A stretch of 61,202 nucleotides of DNA from Sedimentisphaerales bacterium (GCA_016927855.1 JAFGLV010000028.1:1-61202); one strand, 5' to 3'. Positions 45,072 to 54,113 are shown, numbered from the stretch's first letter. Translations and numbers: made by a program. The notes: a model not told the origin generated them from the letters alone.

Positions 45072-45956
45072 TCACAAAACCGCGGTCTTGTGGCGGTGGC
45101 TGTGACACTCGATGTTGACCGCGACCGGCAGGGATGCGATATGGCAGGGGGCGGTCTCGATCAGGACCGCCAGCGCGGTGGTGTCGCCGCCGAGACCTTG
45201 GGGACCGATGCCCAGCGCGTTGATGCGTCTGAGCAGATGGCGTTCCATCTCCGCATAGAATCCATCTTCATTCGGCTCGCTCAGGTTGCGCAGGAGGGCT
45301 TTCTTGCTCAGCAGGCAGCTTAGCTCGAAGTCGCCTCCGATTCCCACGCCGACGACAAAAGGTGGGCACGCGTCCGCGCCGGCAGCCTTGACCACCTCGA
45401 CGATCCACTCGGTGACCTCCACACGCTCAGCAGTTGGGCGGAACATGCGAAACTGACTCTTGTTCTCGCAGCCGCCACCTTTGGCCATGACGGTGAGCTT
45501 CAGCTTGTCGCCGGGAACGGTCGTGTGGTGAACGATGGCGGGCGTGTTCGTTCCGGTGTTGGCGCGCGCGTGCAGCGGGTCGGCCACCACGCTCTTGCGC
45601 AAGTAGCCTTGCTCGTAGCCCGCTTGGACGCCGGCGTTGACGGCACTGAGGAGGCTGGAGGCTGGAGGCCGGAGGCCGGAGGTCGAGGGTTCGGCGGCAG
45701 GCGCACAGACGACGGCGGCGCCTTGCTCGATGAAGACGACCGCCAGGCCGGTGTCCTGGCAGAGAGGGATTCTATCCTGGGCGGCGATGCGGGCGTTTTC
45801 GATGAGCTGGCGGAGGGTTTTGGCGGCGCGAGGATTCGACTCGGTTTCAGCGGCACGCTCGAGCGCGTCGAGCACGTCCCGGGGCAATTCGTGGCAGGCC
45901 GCGATGCACAGCGTTTCAACCGTCTGACTGACCTGCTCGAAGGAAATCGTCCGCAC
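45072..45956 (-). CDS. Fumarase/tartrate dehydratase-type hydratase, alpha subunit
   Basis: A [4Fe-4S] class I hydro-lyase alpha subunit of 294 residues. The Cys-bearing motifs are LCQDTG, GGGCENKS and the C-terminal NIECHSHRH. ANTGTNTPAIVHH and GGDTTALAV complete the family pattern. The start is a GTG at 45956 (VRTISFEQV) with GGGGAG upstream; the TTG of the longer frame is rejected. Between FIEQGAAVV and LLSAVNAG the protein carries an extra Pro/Ser-rich stretch encoded by heptamer repeats at 45651-45685, absent from typical members. The beta subunit is not adjacent. Whether the substrate is fumarate or tartrate cannot be decided. Confidence 0.87.
   Translation of the reverse strand: MRTISFEQVSQTVETLCIAACHELPRDVLDALERAAETESNPRAAKTLRQLIENARIAAQDRIPLCQDTGLAVVFIEQGAAVVCAPAAEPSTSGLRPPASSLLSAVNAGVQAGYEQGYLRKSVVADPLHARANTGTNTPAIVHHTTVPGDKLKLTVMAKGGGCENKSQFRMFRPTAERVEVTEWIVEVVKAAGADACPPFVVGVGIGGDFELSCLLSKKALLRNLSEPNEDGFYAEMERHLLRRINALGIGPQGLGGDTTALAVLIETAPCHIASLPVAVNIECHSHRHKTAVL
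45651..45685. repeat. Five tandem heptamers inside the fumarase gene
   Basis: GAGGCTG twice, GAGGCCG twice and GAGGTCG once, in tandem. On the coding strand they encode the insert STSGLRPPASSLL. Similar GGCTGGAGG arrays are normally intergenic in planctomycetes. Confidence 0.75.
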
Positions 45957-46087
45957 CGTACTCCCCTTATCGTCCTGTGGTAGCGGTTGCGCAGCTCGTT
46001 TCGCCAAACGGGTGCGTCGATCGGCACCGCCCTACGCGCGACCCAACCGAGACCAGCCGCGCCACCGCAACCGACCGACCGACGTTT

Positions 46088-48382
46088 CTACTGTCCCAGC
46101 ACGCTGACCTCGTACGTCCGGTACGTCGTGTTGCCGACGTCGTCGCTGATTTTCAGCGCGATGACGTGCTCGCCGGGCTCGAGGTCCTCGGTGAGGATCG
46201 TGAAGCTCTCTTCCGTCGTGTCGAAGATGAAGTCGTCGGGCAGCGTGCTCTTCCACTCGGCGTTGCTGTCGATGGTGTATTCGAGCTTGCCGACGACGCT
46301 CAGCTCGTCGGTGACCTGGAGCTTGAGCGTGGCGGCTTTACCGTTCTTCTCGATCGCGTACTTGCGGATGACCGGTCCGGTGTTGTCCACGACGATCGGG
46401 TCGCTGATGCGCGTGCCGGTCAGTCGGGTCGAAGGCGTATTGCCGCGCTGGTCGTCGGCGGTGACTCGGACCTCATAGCGACCGTCCTCGACCGTCTTGC
46501 CGTCCCATTCGTAGTTGTCGCTCTCGGTCTCGTCCTTCAGCTCGATCCAGTTGTCCCGGCCGACTCTCCTGAAGTCGATTTTGTAGACGAGCTTGTCCTC
46601 GTTCTCGTCTTCGGCCTTGTAGGAAATCTTGAACACGCCTTCTTTGCCCGACGCCGAAAGGCGCGTCGCCTCCACCGATGCGACCATCGGCGCCAGGTTG
46701 GGCACCGTACTGGCGACAGCGACCTCACGAATCACCGGCGTCTTCTTGCCGTCGTCGGATTCGAGCACCAGCTTGTATTGGCAGAACCGCCCGAGCGGGC
46801 AGCGCAATTGGATCGGCTCGATAATCTCCGCCATCTCCGTCCAATCGGAAAACGTCGGGTCGTTGACGTCCTTCACGTTGCCGCTGCGCGAAGCGACGAG
46901 GACCTTGCACCCGCGCGGGATGTCGGCGTCGATCTGGAGTTTGCCCCACTTGGCGGGCTGGCCGGCATCGATCAGGTCCGAGACGTAGCTGCCGCGGGAC
47001 GCGTAGGTGGGCGTCAGCAGCACGAGTTTAGCGGCATTGGCGGTGCCGATATAGAGTTCCTCGCCGGAGGCGGTCACGGCGGTGATCTGGGCGGCGTGCC
47101 GGTCCTCGTAGATCACGGTCTGGTTCTCGGCCGCCGGGTCGATGGCGAAGAGCTTGCCCTCGTTGCCCGAGGCTACGAGCACGCTGCCGTTCTGCTCGCT
47201 CAGCGCCAGGAAGACGGCGCCCTCGGTGAAGACGTCGGTCACGTAGCCCTGCTTGGAGATCTTGAAGATATGGCTGGCCTGGCCGGGCTTGGCGCCGCGC
47301 GCGACGGGTGTCGGACGAGACGGCGTCTTGCTCTCGGTAGGCTGCTTCGTATTGGCGATCTTCAGTCGCAGACCGCCTTCACCGGTCGAATCTCTGTCCG
47401 ATTCGGTCCTCGGCTCCGGCCGGCCGGCGGAAGCCGCCTGCTCGGCGGCGAACTGACGCTCGGTCTGGACGACCTTGGCCGACGTCGCGGCCGCATACAG
47501 GTAGCCCGCCTCGGAAGGCGATCCCTGGGCGAAGAGCAGGGCGCTGATTTCCGGTTCCTCGCTGTCGTACAGGACCGTGGCGCTCTTGTTGCGCGGATTG
47601 ATCTTGTAGACGAGCCCGCGCGTGTCACTACCGGCATAGACAAAGCCGTCCTGGCCGGCCACCAGCGACAGGATGTTCTTGTCGGGACTATCGTAGACGA
47701 GTTGAGCGACCTTGCCCGACGGGTCGAGGACATAGATCTTGCCCTCGGGACCGGTGCCCAGATAGAGATTGCCGACGGTGTCGACTGCGATGGCGAAGAT
47801 GTACTTGGCATCGTTTGGCTCGAAGAGCGTTTCCATCTTGCCGGTTTCGTAGCGGCAAAGGCGGCACTTGTTGCCACTGATGCCGACGACGAGCCGTCCG
47901 GTGACGTCGATCGCCATCGCGAAAATGTGTTCGTTGGAGATGCGCTCGTCGGCTTCGACGACCTCGCCTTCGTCCTCTTCCTCCTCGTCGGCATCCTCCT
48001 CACCGGACGGAGAGGGGGGATTCGCGCCGCTGTTTTCGTCGCCTTCGACCGGGTAGATCTTCGTGAGCGTACCGAGGCGGTGCCGGTAGATGCTGCCGTT
48101 CGGACTGGTGCCGAGGTAGATCGTGCCGCCGCTGACGACGATGCTGTTGACGGACCAGACGTCGTCGAACCCGTCGGCGAGGACCTTGTCGCCGCGCCCG
48201 AGCTGAATCGTGCCGCGCGAGCTGATCACGACGCCTTCGGTCTTGCCCTCCCCGAGGTCCTTATTGCTGGACTGTCGGGTGATCTTGCTGGTCACGGCCT
48301 GGCTCAGGCCGGCGCCCAGCGCCACGATCGACATCAGCGCCACGACGCGCAACAGACTAACGCAACGGACTTCCATTCTCAT
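46088..48382 (-). CDS. Secreted beta-propeller protein with C-terminal Ig-like domains
   Basis: A 764-residue exported protein. A signal peptide (VVALMSIVALGAGLSQAV) is followed by propeller-like blades, each with a glycine-rich turn: GGTIYLGTSPNGSIYR, GNLYLGTGPEGKIYVLD, DGFVYAGSDTRGLVYKI, SGEELYIGTANAAKLVLL. A run of acidic residues (EEDADEEEEDEGE) interrupts the first half. The last 230 residues look like two beta-sandwich domains ending GNTTYRTYEVSVLGQ. The ATG at 48382 lies two bases after the stop of the S55 protease gene, so they are coupled. The ribosome site is weak, consistent with coupling. A scaffold or sensor for the protease is possible. Confidence 0.75.
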   Translation of the reverse strand: MRMEVRCVSLLRVVALMSIVALGAGLSQAVTSKITRQSSNKDLGEGKTEGVVISSRGTIQLGRGDKVLADGFDDVWSVNSIVVSGGTIYLGTSPNGSIYRHRLGTLTKIYPVEGDENSGANPPSPSGEEDADEEEEDEGEVVEADERISNEHIFAMAIDVTGRLVVGISGNKCRLCRYETGKMETLFEPNDAKYIFAIAVDTVGNLYLGTGPEGKIYVLDPSGKVAQLVYDSPDKNILSLVAGQDGFVYAGSDTRGLVYKINPRNKSATVLYDSEEPEISALLFAQGSPSEAGYLYAAATSAKVVQTERQFAAEQAASAGRPEPRTESDRDSTGEGGLRLKIANTKQPTESKTPSRPTPVARGAKPGQASHIFKISKQGYVTDVFTEGAVFLALSEQNGSVLVASGNEGKLFAIDPAAENQTVIYEDRHAAQITAVTASGEELYIGTANAAKLVLLTPTYASRGSYVSDLIDAGQPAKWGKLQIDADIPRGCKVLVASRSGNVKDVNDPTFSDWTEMAEIIEPIQLRCPLGRFCQYKLVLESDDGKKTPVIREVAVASTVPNLAPMVASVEATRLSASGKEGVFKISYKAEDENEDKLVYKIDFRRVGRDNWIELKDETESDNYEWDGKTVEDGRYEVRVTADDQRGNTPSTRLTGTRISDPIVVDNTGPVIRKYAIEKNGKAATLKLQVTDELSVVGKLEYTIDSNAEWKSTLPDDFIFDTTEESFTILTEDLEPGEHVIALKISDDVGNTTYRTYEVSVLGQ

Positions 48383-48384
48383 CT

Positions 48385-50262
48385 CTATTTCTCTTCCACG
48401 ACTATGGGTACAATCTCTTTGTCGGCAATCACCGTGCCGGTTTCTACAGTCTTTTCGATCCAGCGTGGGTGCGGCTGGGCTTTCAGGGCCCTGCCGTCGT
48501 TCTGGAAGATGACCGCTTTGGTCTCCGGCAGGCTGGGCAACTGGGCCTTCTCCAGCATGATCCCCTCCGGCGGCAGGACGAGGCAGCAGTGCAGCTTGGT
48601 GCGCTCGACGCTGAGCGCGTCGTTCAGCGCCTCGATTAGGGTCCGATAGTTGGTGGCCAGGAACCGGTACGGCGTCGTCTTGCGGAGGAAATTCTCGTAT
48701 TCGTAAACACCGCACAGCAGCAGTTGATACTTGCCCGCCGCGACGTCTTCCGGCACGGTCAAGGTCAGCCGGTACATCTTCTTCTCCGCCAGGTAGGACT
48801 CCACGACGACCGTCACTTCAATATCCTCGCCGGGTTTGACCGTCGTGTTGGAGACATCGACGGACCACAAATGGGCCTCCGTATTCTTCGGCGAAATCCG
48901 CACGTCGAAATCGAGCGATTCGATCTCGGCGGTCTTGAAGGGGTTGTTCATTAGCAGCACCAGCGCTCCCATCAGCTCGCTGATCGGCTCGGACAACTCA
49001 ACCCCGGTGGAGATATTCGCGAAGCGGACGGCGTTGCCATCTTTCAGGTCGATGGCCGCTTTGTATTCGACCGTGTGATCCGGGGGCAGCGAGCCGACCT
49101 GGAGCGCCGCGGCGCTGACGGCGCTGGGGACCAACTGCGGCGCCAGCGATTCGTTGTCGGCCACCTGGCAGTGGTACGTGCGGACCGTCGAATCGTTGAA
49201 GTGATTGACCCGGATAGACAGCGGGATCATGCGCGGCGTCATCCCGATCTTGCCATAGATCGCCGCGGTTTCATCGGAGGTGATGGAGCCAACGATGTCG
49301 GTGGCCGCGCCGAGCTTGGACGAGCGCATCACGCTCGAAACGACAGTGTAGACTTTGCCGCCCGCCATCGGCAAGTTCAAGGGACCATAGCCCAAGAAGC
49401 TGTGGCCGAACCCGTAAACCCGGTCGCCTCGGACCTCGGTTACGGTGCCGAGCACGTACATTTTGATGTCGCCTGCCACGAGGGGAATGGTCAGGGCCGC
49501 CCCAGGCGTGAACTCGGGTGAGCCGTTGCTCTCTCCTTCCGCGCTACCGCTTAGGCCGGGCGCCGCCGCGAAACCCATCGCTTCGAGCTGCGAGGCTGCC
49601 TGTTCACAGCTGGCCGGCGACAGGCCGGATATCAGCAAGGGGCAAGGAAGCCGTGTCGCTGCACCGGTCGAGCCGATGTTGAAGAGCTTTGTGCTCTTTA
49701 CCCGCGCGCTGACCGCCACCAGGTCGATCGGTTTGGAGAAGTCGAAGCTGAAGGCCGGTCCGCGGGAGCCTGCAGCCGGTTGGTCCGACCCCGCTACGCT
49801 CCCAACCTGGAGCATCTCCTTGATCGGCGTTACGCCGTACAGCGGGTCTTTGGAGTACGTCCAGCCGAAGGCCAGGGCCCCGGCCAGGCGGCCGTCGATA
49901 TACACCGGTGAGCCGCTGCACCCGGCGACGACCCCGGTGTGCTTGAAGCGTTCATCCAGGCCCATCACGAGAATGGCGTCGCGGCCCGGTTCGATCTCGT
50001 AGACGACGTTGACGACCCTCAGAGCGAATTTCTCGACCCCGTCCACTCCGTAATCGGTCAGGCAGTACGCCTCCATACCGGGTTTGACTTCCTCGACGCT
50101 GATATACCGTTGCGGGTCCCAGAGAGTATCGGCGGGCTCGGCAGTCGCCTCAGCGGCAAGGGTCGCACCGACCACCAGCAGACAGACCGCCACCGGCCAT
50201 CGCATACCGAGAAACCGACGTTGTACCTTGAGCGCGCGGGCCTTTGCGTCCATCCGCAACAT
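48385..50262 (-). CDS. SpoIVB (S55) peptidase-domain protein
   Basis: A 625-residue exported protein. A signal peptide (WPVAVCLLVVGATLAAEATA) is followed by the S55 domain at about 50-200. Its serine motif is VVAGCSGSPVYIDGRLAGAL, followed by YGVTPIKEMLQ. In spore-formers SpoIVB is a secreted serine protease that triggers a signalling cascade; in non-spore-formers such domains are of unknown role. The C-terminal 400 residues are beta-rich, with Ig-like repeats. The ATG at 50262 (MLRMDAKAR) has AAAGGA five bases upstream, which decides among four close ATGs. It precedes the propeller gene with a two-base gap. Confidence 0.83.
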   Translation of the reverse strand: MLRMDAKARALKVQRRFLGMRWPVAVCLLVVGATLAAEATAEPADTLWDPQRYISVEEVKPGMEAYCLTDYGVDGVEKFALRVVNVVYEIEPGRDAILVMGLDERFKHTGVVAGCSGSPVYIDGRLAGALAFGWTYSKDPLYGVTPIKEMLQVGSVAGSDQPAAGSRGPAFSFDFSKPIDLVAVSARVKSTKLFNIGSTGAATRLPCPLLISGLSPASCEQAASQLEAMGFAAAPGLSGSAEGESNGSPEFTPGAALTIPLVAGDIKMYVLGTVTEVRGDRVYGFGHSFLGYGPLNLPMAGGKVYTVVSSVMRSSKLGAATDIVGSITSDETAAIYGKIGMTPRMIPLSIRVNHFNDSTVRTYHCQVADNESLAPQLVPSAVSAAALQVGSLPPDHTVEYKAAIDLKDGNAVRFANISTGVELSEPISELMGALVLLMNNPFKTAEIESLDFDVRISPKNTEAHLWSVDVSNTTVKPGEDIEVTVVVESYLAEKKMYRLTLTVPEDVAAGKYQLLLCGVYEYENFLRKTTPYRFLATNYRTLIEALNDALSVERTKLHCCLVLPPEGIMLEKAQLPSLPETKAVIFQNDGRALKAQPHPRWIEKTVETGTVIADKEIVPIVVEEK

Positions 50263-50292
50263 GTGCATCCTTTCAATGATTAGCAACGCAAA

Positions 50293-50321
50293 ATTCTAAC
50301 TTTACGAGAGTTGGATTGCAA
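50293..50321 (-). promoter_or_regulatory. Leftward promoter of the S55 protease gene
   Basis: On the minus strand: TTGCAA (50316-50321), a 17-base spacer, then TAGAAT (50293-50298). The -35 hexamer is palindromic and is also the -35 of the rightward promoter. Confidence 0.6.
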
Positions 50322-50344
50322 GCCAAAATGGAATTTGTTAGGAT
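50316..50344 (+). promoter_or_regulatory. Rightward promoter of the TPR membrane-protein gene
   Basis: TTGCAA (50316-50321), a 17-base spacer, then TAGGAT (50339-50344). It shares its -35 with the leftward promoter. Confidence 0.55.
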
Positions 50345-50414
50345 ACCGGTTTGTCCTTTGACGCGGCCTGCGAGTCAGGCCGGCGTGCCTGTAGGTGGCC
50401 ATGGAGAACGAAGC

Positions 50415-51335
50415 ATGAAAGCGGATCATCGGCACGAGCTGAAGACCAACGAGTTGGCCGAGTGGATCGGGAATCTGCCGCAGTGGGCCCAGGAAAACCG
50501 CACGACCTTGATGGCGGTCGGCGCCGTGGTCGTGGTGGCGTTGGGCGTCTATTTCGTGAGATTTTATCGGCGGGATTCGGCGCTGGAGCGCCAGCAGGTG
50601 CACCTGACGAATCTCGTCACGCAACTGCCCAATGAGCTCGAACGTGTCGCTGCGGGGCTCGCCCAGGGCTCGGATCAATCCATGTCGCTCGTGCCACTTG
50701 CCCGTGATCTGGGCGATTTTGCCGAGAATACGCCGAACCGGGAGATGGCGGCGGTGGCGCTGATCAAACGCGCCGAAGCGCTGCGTGCCGAGCTTCACTA
50801 CCGGCTGGAGGGCGCCAGCCGGGAGGAAATTGCCAGGCAGATCGCCTCGGCGCAGCAAAGCTACCGCGAGGCGCTCGAGCGGGCCGGCTCGGTCCCGGCG
50901 CTGGCGGCCGCGGCGCAATTCGGCCTGGGCTTGTGCGAAGAGGAGTTGGGTAACTTCGAGCAGGCCAGGGAGATCTACACTCGGGTAGCCAACGAGAAGG
51001 ATTACAGCGGCACCACGGCGCAGGCTGCCGCGGCCCATCGCCTCACGACGATGGACGATTACAGGACCATTGTGGTCTTTAAACCGGCGCCACCGAAACC
51101 GGTCACGCCGACGACGCCCACTCTCCAGTTCACGCCGGACAACGTCTTCGGACCCAACCAAGTCCCGATCGCTCCGAACGAGCCCAATGTGAGCACGCCG
51201 AACACACCAGGGCAGGGGGGCGAAACCGACGGGACAGAGGTTTCCGAGGTGAATGCCCCGGCGCAGAGCGATGAACCGGCCGGTCGGCCCGCCGAGACGC
51301 CAGTCCGCGAGGCCGACACCCCGTCGGGCAATTGA
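50415..51335 (+). CDS. YfgM-like TPR membrane protein
   Basis: A 306-residue protein. The cytoplasmic N-terminus (KTNELAEWIGNLPQWAQENR) is followed by one membrane helix (TLMAVGAVVVVALGVYFV). TPR-like helical hairpins span about 55-210 (AAVALIKRAEALRAELHY, AAAAQFGLGLCEEELGNFEQ, EIYTRVANEKDYSGTTAQ), and a Pro/Thr-rich tail follows. GGAG lies eight bases before the ATG at 50415. The order resembles the TPR_21/YfgM family, ancillary to the Sec translocon in E. coli. rluD follows after nine bases. Confidence 0.78.
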   Translation: MKADHRHELKTNELAEWIGNLPQWAQENRTTLMAVGAVVVVALGVYFVRFYRRDSALERQQVHLTNLVTQLPNELERVAAGLAQGSDQSMSLVPLARDLGDFAENTPNREMAAVALIKRAEALRAELHYRLEGASREEIARQIASAQQSYREALERAGSVPALAAAAQFGLGLCEEELGNFEQAREIYTRVANEKDYSGTTAQAAAAHRLTTMDDYRTIVVFKPAPPKPVTPTTPTLQFTPDNVFGPNQVPIAPNEPNVSTPNTPGQGGETDGTEVSEVNAPAQSDEPAGRPAETPVREADTPSGN

Positions 51336-51344
51336 CGCACAACC

Positions 51345-52331
51345 ATGTCTGAAGTAGCGGACGCAAACGGTCAGCCGGTGACGCTCTACGTCGGCGTCGG
51401 TATCACCGAGCGGCGGCTGGACAAGTACCTGGCCGGCCGGTTTAGCAATCTCAGTCGCCATTTCATCCAGGACGCCATTCGCGCCGGCGCCGTCACCGTC
51501 AACGGCCAGGCCGTCAAGCCCAGCTTCAAGCTGACCCACAAGGACGTCATCGACTTCACCGTTCCGCAGACGCCGCGCCGGCAGATCGAGCCCGAGGACA
51601 TCCCGCTGAACGTCCTCTACGAGGATGAGGACCTGATCGTCCTGAACAAGGCGCCCGACATCATCGTCCATCCCGCACGCGGCAACAAGCATGGCACGCT
51701 GGTCAACGCGCTGGCGCACTACTCGTCGCAATTGTCGAGCGGATTGGGGGAGTTTCGTCCCGGGATCGTCCACCGGCTCGATCGCAACACGACCGGCGTC
51801 ATGGTCGTGACCAAGAACGACCCGGCCCAGTGGAAGATCGCCAAGCAGTTCGAGCTGCGCCAGGTCAAGAAAAGCTACCTGGCCATCGTCCATGGCACAC
51901 CCGAACTGCACGCCGACCGGATCAACATGCCGCTGGGCATCCACCCGAAGATTCGCGAGAAATACGCCATTCGTCCCGAGACCGGCAAGGAGGCGGTGAC
52001 GTTCTACGAGGTCGTCGAAGCCTTTCGCGGGTTTTCGCTCGTCCACTGCAAACCGCAGACGGGCCGGACGCACCAGATTCGCGTCCACCTCTCGCACCTC
52101 AAACACCCGATCGTCGCCGACGACATGTACGGCGGCAAGCTCGTCTATCCGTGGCAGCTCGCCGACGCCGAGCCCGCGGTCGAGGAGCCGTGCATCGCGC
52201 GCTGCGCCCTGCACGCCTGGACCCTCGAATTCACGCACCCCACCACGGAGCAACGCGTCAGCTTCGAGGCCCCGCTGCCCGCCGACATGCAGCACCTCCT
52301 CGACCTCCTCCGCCAGCACCGCAAGGCTTGA
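51345..52331 (+). CDS. rluD: RluD-type 23S rRNA pseudouridine synthase
   Basis: A 328-residue RNA-modifying enzyme. An N-terminal S4 RNA-binding domain (RRLDKYLAGRFSNLSRHFIQ, AVTVNGQAVKPSFKL) is followed by the RsuA/RluA catalytic core with the active Asp in GIVHRLDRNTTGVMVVTK, YLAIVHGTPE and PQTGRTHQIRVHLSHLKHPI. Members of this group modify uridines in 23S rRNA; the exact sites cannot be read from sequence. There is no clear ribosome site; the nine-base gap after the TPR gene suggests coupling. Confidence 0.93.
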   Translation: MSEVADANGQPVTLYVGVGITERRLDKYLAGRFSNLSRHFIQDAIRAGAVTVNGQAVKPSFKLTHKDVIDFTVPQTPRRQIEPEDIPLNVLYEDEDLIVLNKAPDIIVHPARGNKHGTLVNALAHYSSQLSSGLGEFRPGIVHRLDRNTTGVMVVTKNDPAQWKIAKQFELRQVKKSYLAIVHGTPELHADRINMPLGIHPKIREKYAIRPETGKEAVTFYEVVEAFRGFSLVHCKPQTGRTHQIRVHLSHLKHPIVADDMYGGKLVYPWQLADAEPAVEEPCIARCALHAWTLEFTHPTTEQRVSFEAPLPADMQHLLDLLRQHRKA

Positions 52332-52393
52332 TCAGAACACAGGGGGCCATTGGCGCCCTCCGCTCTCGCGTTCCCGGCCGGGGGACGTACCAA

Positions 52394-53476
52394 TTACTTG
52401 CCCCACCGTTTGGGGATCGGCTCCAGGAGGATCGAGCGGGTGCGGCCGTCCTTGGTCTCACCGGTGCCGATGATGCAACCCTTGTTGTTCAAGTCTTTAA
52501 CCAGGAAACGGTCCACGCCGTGCAGGTATCTGTCCAAGCCGATTCGGCCACGCACCGGGTCCCACAGGTAGGAAACCGTGTACTCGCCGGACGAATGAGG
52601 TGGAGCGGAGAACCGGTCTCGTACCTCCTCCCACGGATCGGCGCGGAACTCGGTGTAGGCGATCTGGTTCCTGTCGTTGAGTCGGGTCACCGGTGAGTGG
52701 ACGCCGATGGGAAACAAGCGTTTCCACGACCTTCCCTTGTCCCAGAAGAGCAGGTAGGGCTTGGGGCCGCCGGGGTTTTCGATGCCTGCGACGCACGAGT
52801 TGCCGTTGACGCTGAGGGCGGAGACCGTAGCCGCGGTCGCATTGAGGGATATCGGTCCGTTCGGATCGAGCAGGAACCAGCGACTGGCGCCGAGCGGCTG
52901 GAGGATCGACATCGCAAGAACCTGTCCGGCGTCATTGATGCTCACCGCCTGGCAGCGAGGTCCGTCGGGAGTGTGCAGTTGCGTCATGCCGGTTGCCTTG
53001 TCCCAGAGAAAGGCAGAGCCGTCAGGATTGCTGGACATGCCGATGACTTGGCCGTGGTTGTTCATCGCGAAAGCGGTGCTGCCTTTGTCGCCGAACGTCC
53101 CCAGCCTGGTGCGACCTTTGCCGGGCCGCCACAGGAACGCTTCGACCTGGTTGGCGTCTGCGAGCATCGTTCCGCTGATCTGCCCGGCGTTGTTGATCGT
53201 GATGGGATTACCCGTCGCCGGTCCGAGGTCCCGGATGCCGTTCTCGCGATCCCAAAGGAAGAGGTGCTCTTCTTCCAGGGCGATTTGTTCCACTCCGGCG
53301 ATCTGACCCCGATCGTTCAACGAGTAGGCGCGCGTGTCCCAGCCGCCGAGCGACGGCAGGATCGTGACTCGATACAGCGGCGGTGGACAACACAGACGCC
53401 AGACGATGAGCCCTGCGGCCAAGCTCGCCGTGACAGTCATTACGCCCAGGAGGTGTCGCCTTCTCGCGTACGTCAT
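52394..53476 (-). CDS. HAF-repeat protein, paralogue 1
   Basis: A 360-residue protein. One N-terminal membrane helix (LLGVMTVTASLAAGLIVW) then CCPPPLYRVTILPSLGG. HAF-type repeats follow, each with a [LIM]N[DN].GQ core and an FLWD or FLWR strand: LNDRGQIAGV with LFLWDRENGIRDLG, INNAGQISGTM with AFLWRPGKG, MNNHGQVIGMS with AFLWDKATGM, INDAGQVLAMS. Such repeats probably fold as a propeller on the outside of the cell or in the periplasm. It is closely similar along its length to the gene at 54185-55270, including about 55 bases beyond the stop, so it arose by tandem duplication. The ribosome site is AGGG close to the ATG. Confidence 0.83.
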   Translation of the reverse strand: MTYARRRHLLGVMTVTASLAAGLIVWRLCCPPPLYRVTILPSLGGWDTRAYSLNDRGQIAGVEQIALEEEHLFLWDRENGIRDLGPATGNPITINNAGQISGTMLADANQVEAFLWRPGKGRTRLGTFGDKGSTAFAMNNHGQVIGMSSNPDGSAFLWDKATGMTQLHTPDGPRCQAVSINDAGQVLAMSILQPLGASRWFLLDPNGPISLNATAATVSALSVNGNSCVAGIENPGGPKPYLLFWDKGRSWKRLFPIGVHSPVTRLNDRNQIAYTEFRADPWEEVRDRFSAPPHSSGEYTVSYLWDPVRGRIGLDRYLHGVDRFLVKDLNNKGCIIGTGETKDGRTRSILLEPIPKRWGK

Positions 53477-53942
53477 AGCCCTATTGTAGGCCCGACATGC
53501 GGTCGATTCAATGGCCTATGCGAGGCAATCACCCTTGTGGCGGAGCGATGGGGTGCTGCGCACAATCCATACGATGAGTTCGCTTGCCGCCTCTGGCGCG
53601 GCGGGAGTTTATCGCTTTGGGCCGCCAGCATGATCGTGAAGGGCCGGCGCCATGGGAGACACCGGCCCCATGCCGTATGGACCACCACGGTGCTCGGGTC
53701 GCACTCCTGCGTTGCCCTATCCCCCGTGGCGGCAAAGGCGATTGTACGGTACCATGCTGGAGGCCGAAAGCGGTAAACTCAGAACCCCAGAGAGCGGAAA
53801 ACTCTCTTACGCTCCATACTCGGCGGACACAGTTGCCGCAGAGAGTAGCAATGTGACCCGCGCATATTGTCCTCCAATCATGTATGATGGACCGTATGAG
53901 AAACCACACTTCTACTCCTGAGGAACTGATGGAGGATTAGCC
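53477..53942. other. Gene-free stretch between the duplicated HAF genes
   Basis: Mostly featureless. It contains the near-repeated words GAAAGCGGTAAACTC and GAGAGCGGAAAACTC around 53767-53801. A tiny frame, MMDRMRNHTSTPEELMED, runs 53884-53940 and ends with the ribosome site of the next small gene; I do not call it. Confidence 0.45.
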
Positions 53943-54113
53943 ATGTGGATCGATCCCATAGTGGAAGAAGTACGGCGGGTGCGACAGGAATACGCCCAGC
54001 AATTCAACTACGATCTGCACGCCATCGCGGCCGACCTGCGCCGGCAGGAGCAGGAGCATCCGGAGCGCCTGGTCTCATTCCCCCCGAGGTCTCCGCGTAG
54101 GACAGGGAGTTGA
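53943..54113 (+). CDS. Small antitoxin-like protein
   Basis: A 56-residue protein: MWIDPIVEEVRRVRQEYA, then FNYDLHAIAADLRRQEQE and a short basic tail (VSFPPRSPRR). GGAGG lies eight bases before the ATG. The pattern [WY].DPIVEEVR..R.EYA..FN.D..AI..DL is one I know from small proteins that often accompany PIN-type toxins in cyanobacteria and planctomycetes. No toxin gene follows; the next gene is convergent. Too short for many gene callers. Confidence 0.65.
   Translation: MWIDPIVEEVRRVRQEYAQQFNYDLHAIAADLRRQEQEHPERLVSFPPRSPRRTGS

Noticed and set aside
45977..48649. An 890-residue open frame on the plus strand
   Set aside because: It is the complement of the propeller gene. Its translation is rich in Arg, Val, Asp and Leu without family motifs, as is usual for antisense frames in GC-rich DNA, whereas the minus-strand product has a signal peptide and repeats.
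50280..52319. A 679-residue leftward open frame opposite the TPR and rluD genes
   Set aside because: No motifs; the plus strand carries rluD with HRLDRNTTG.
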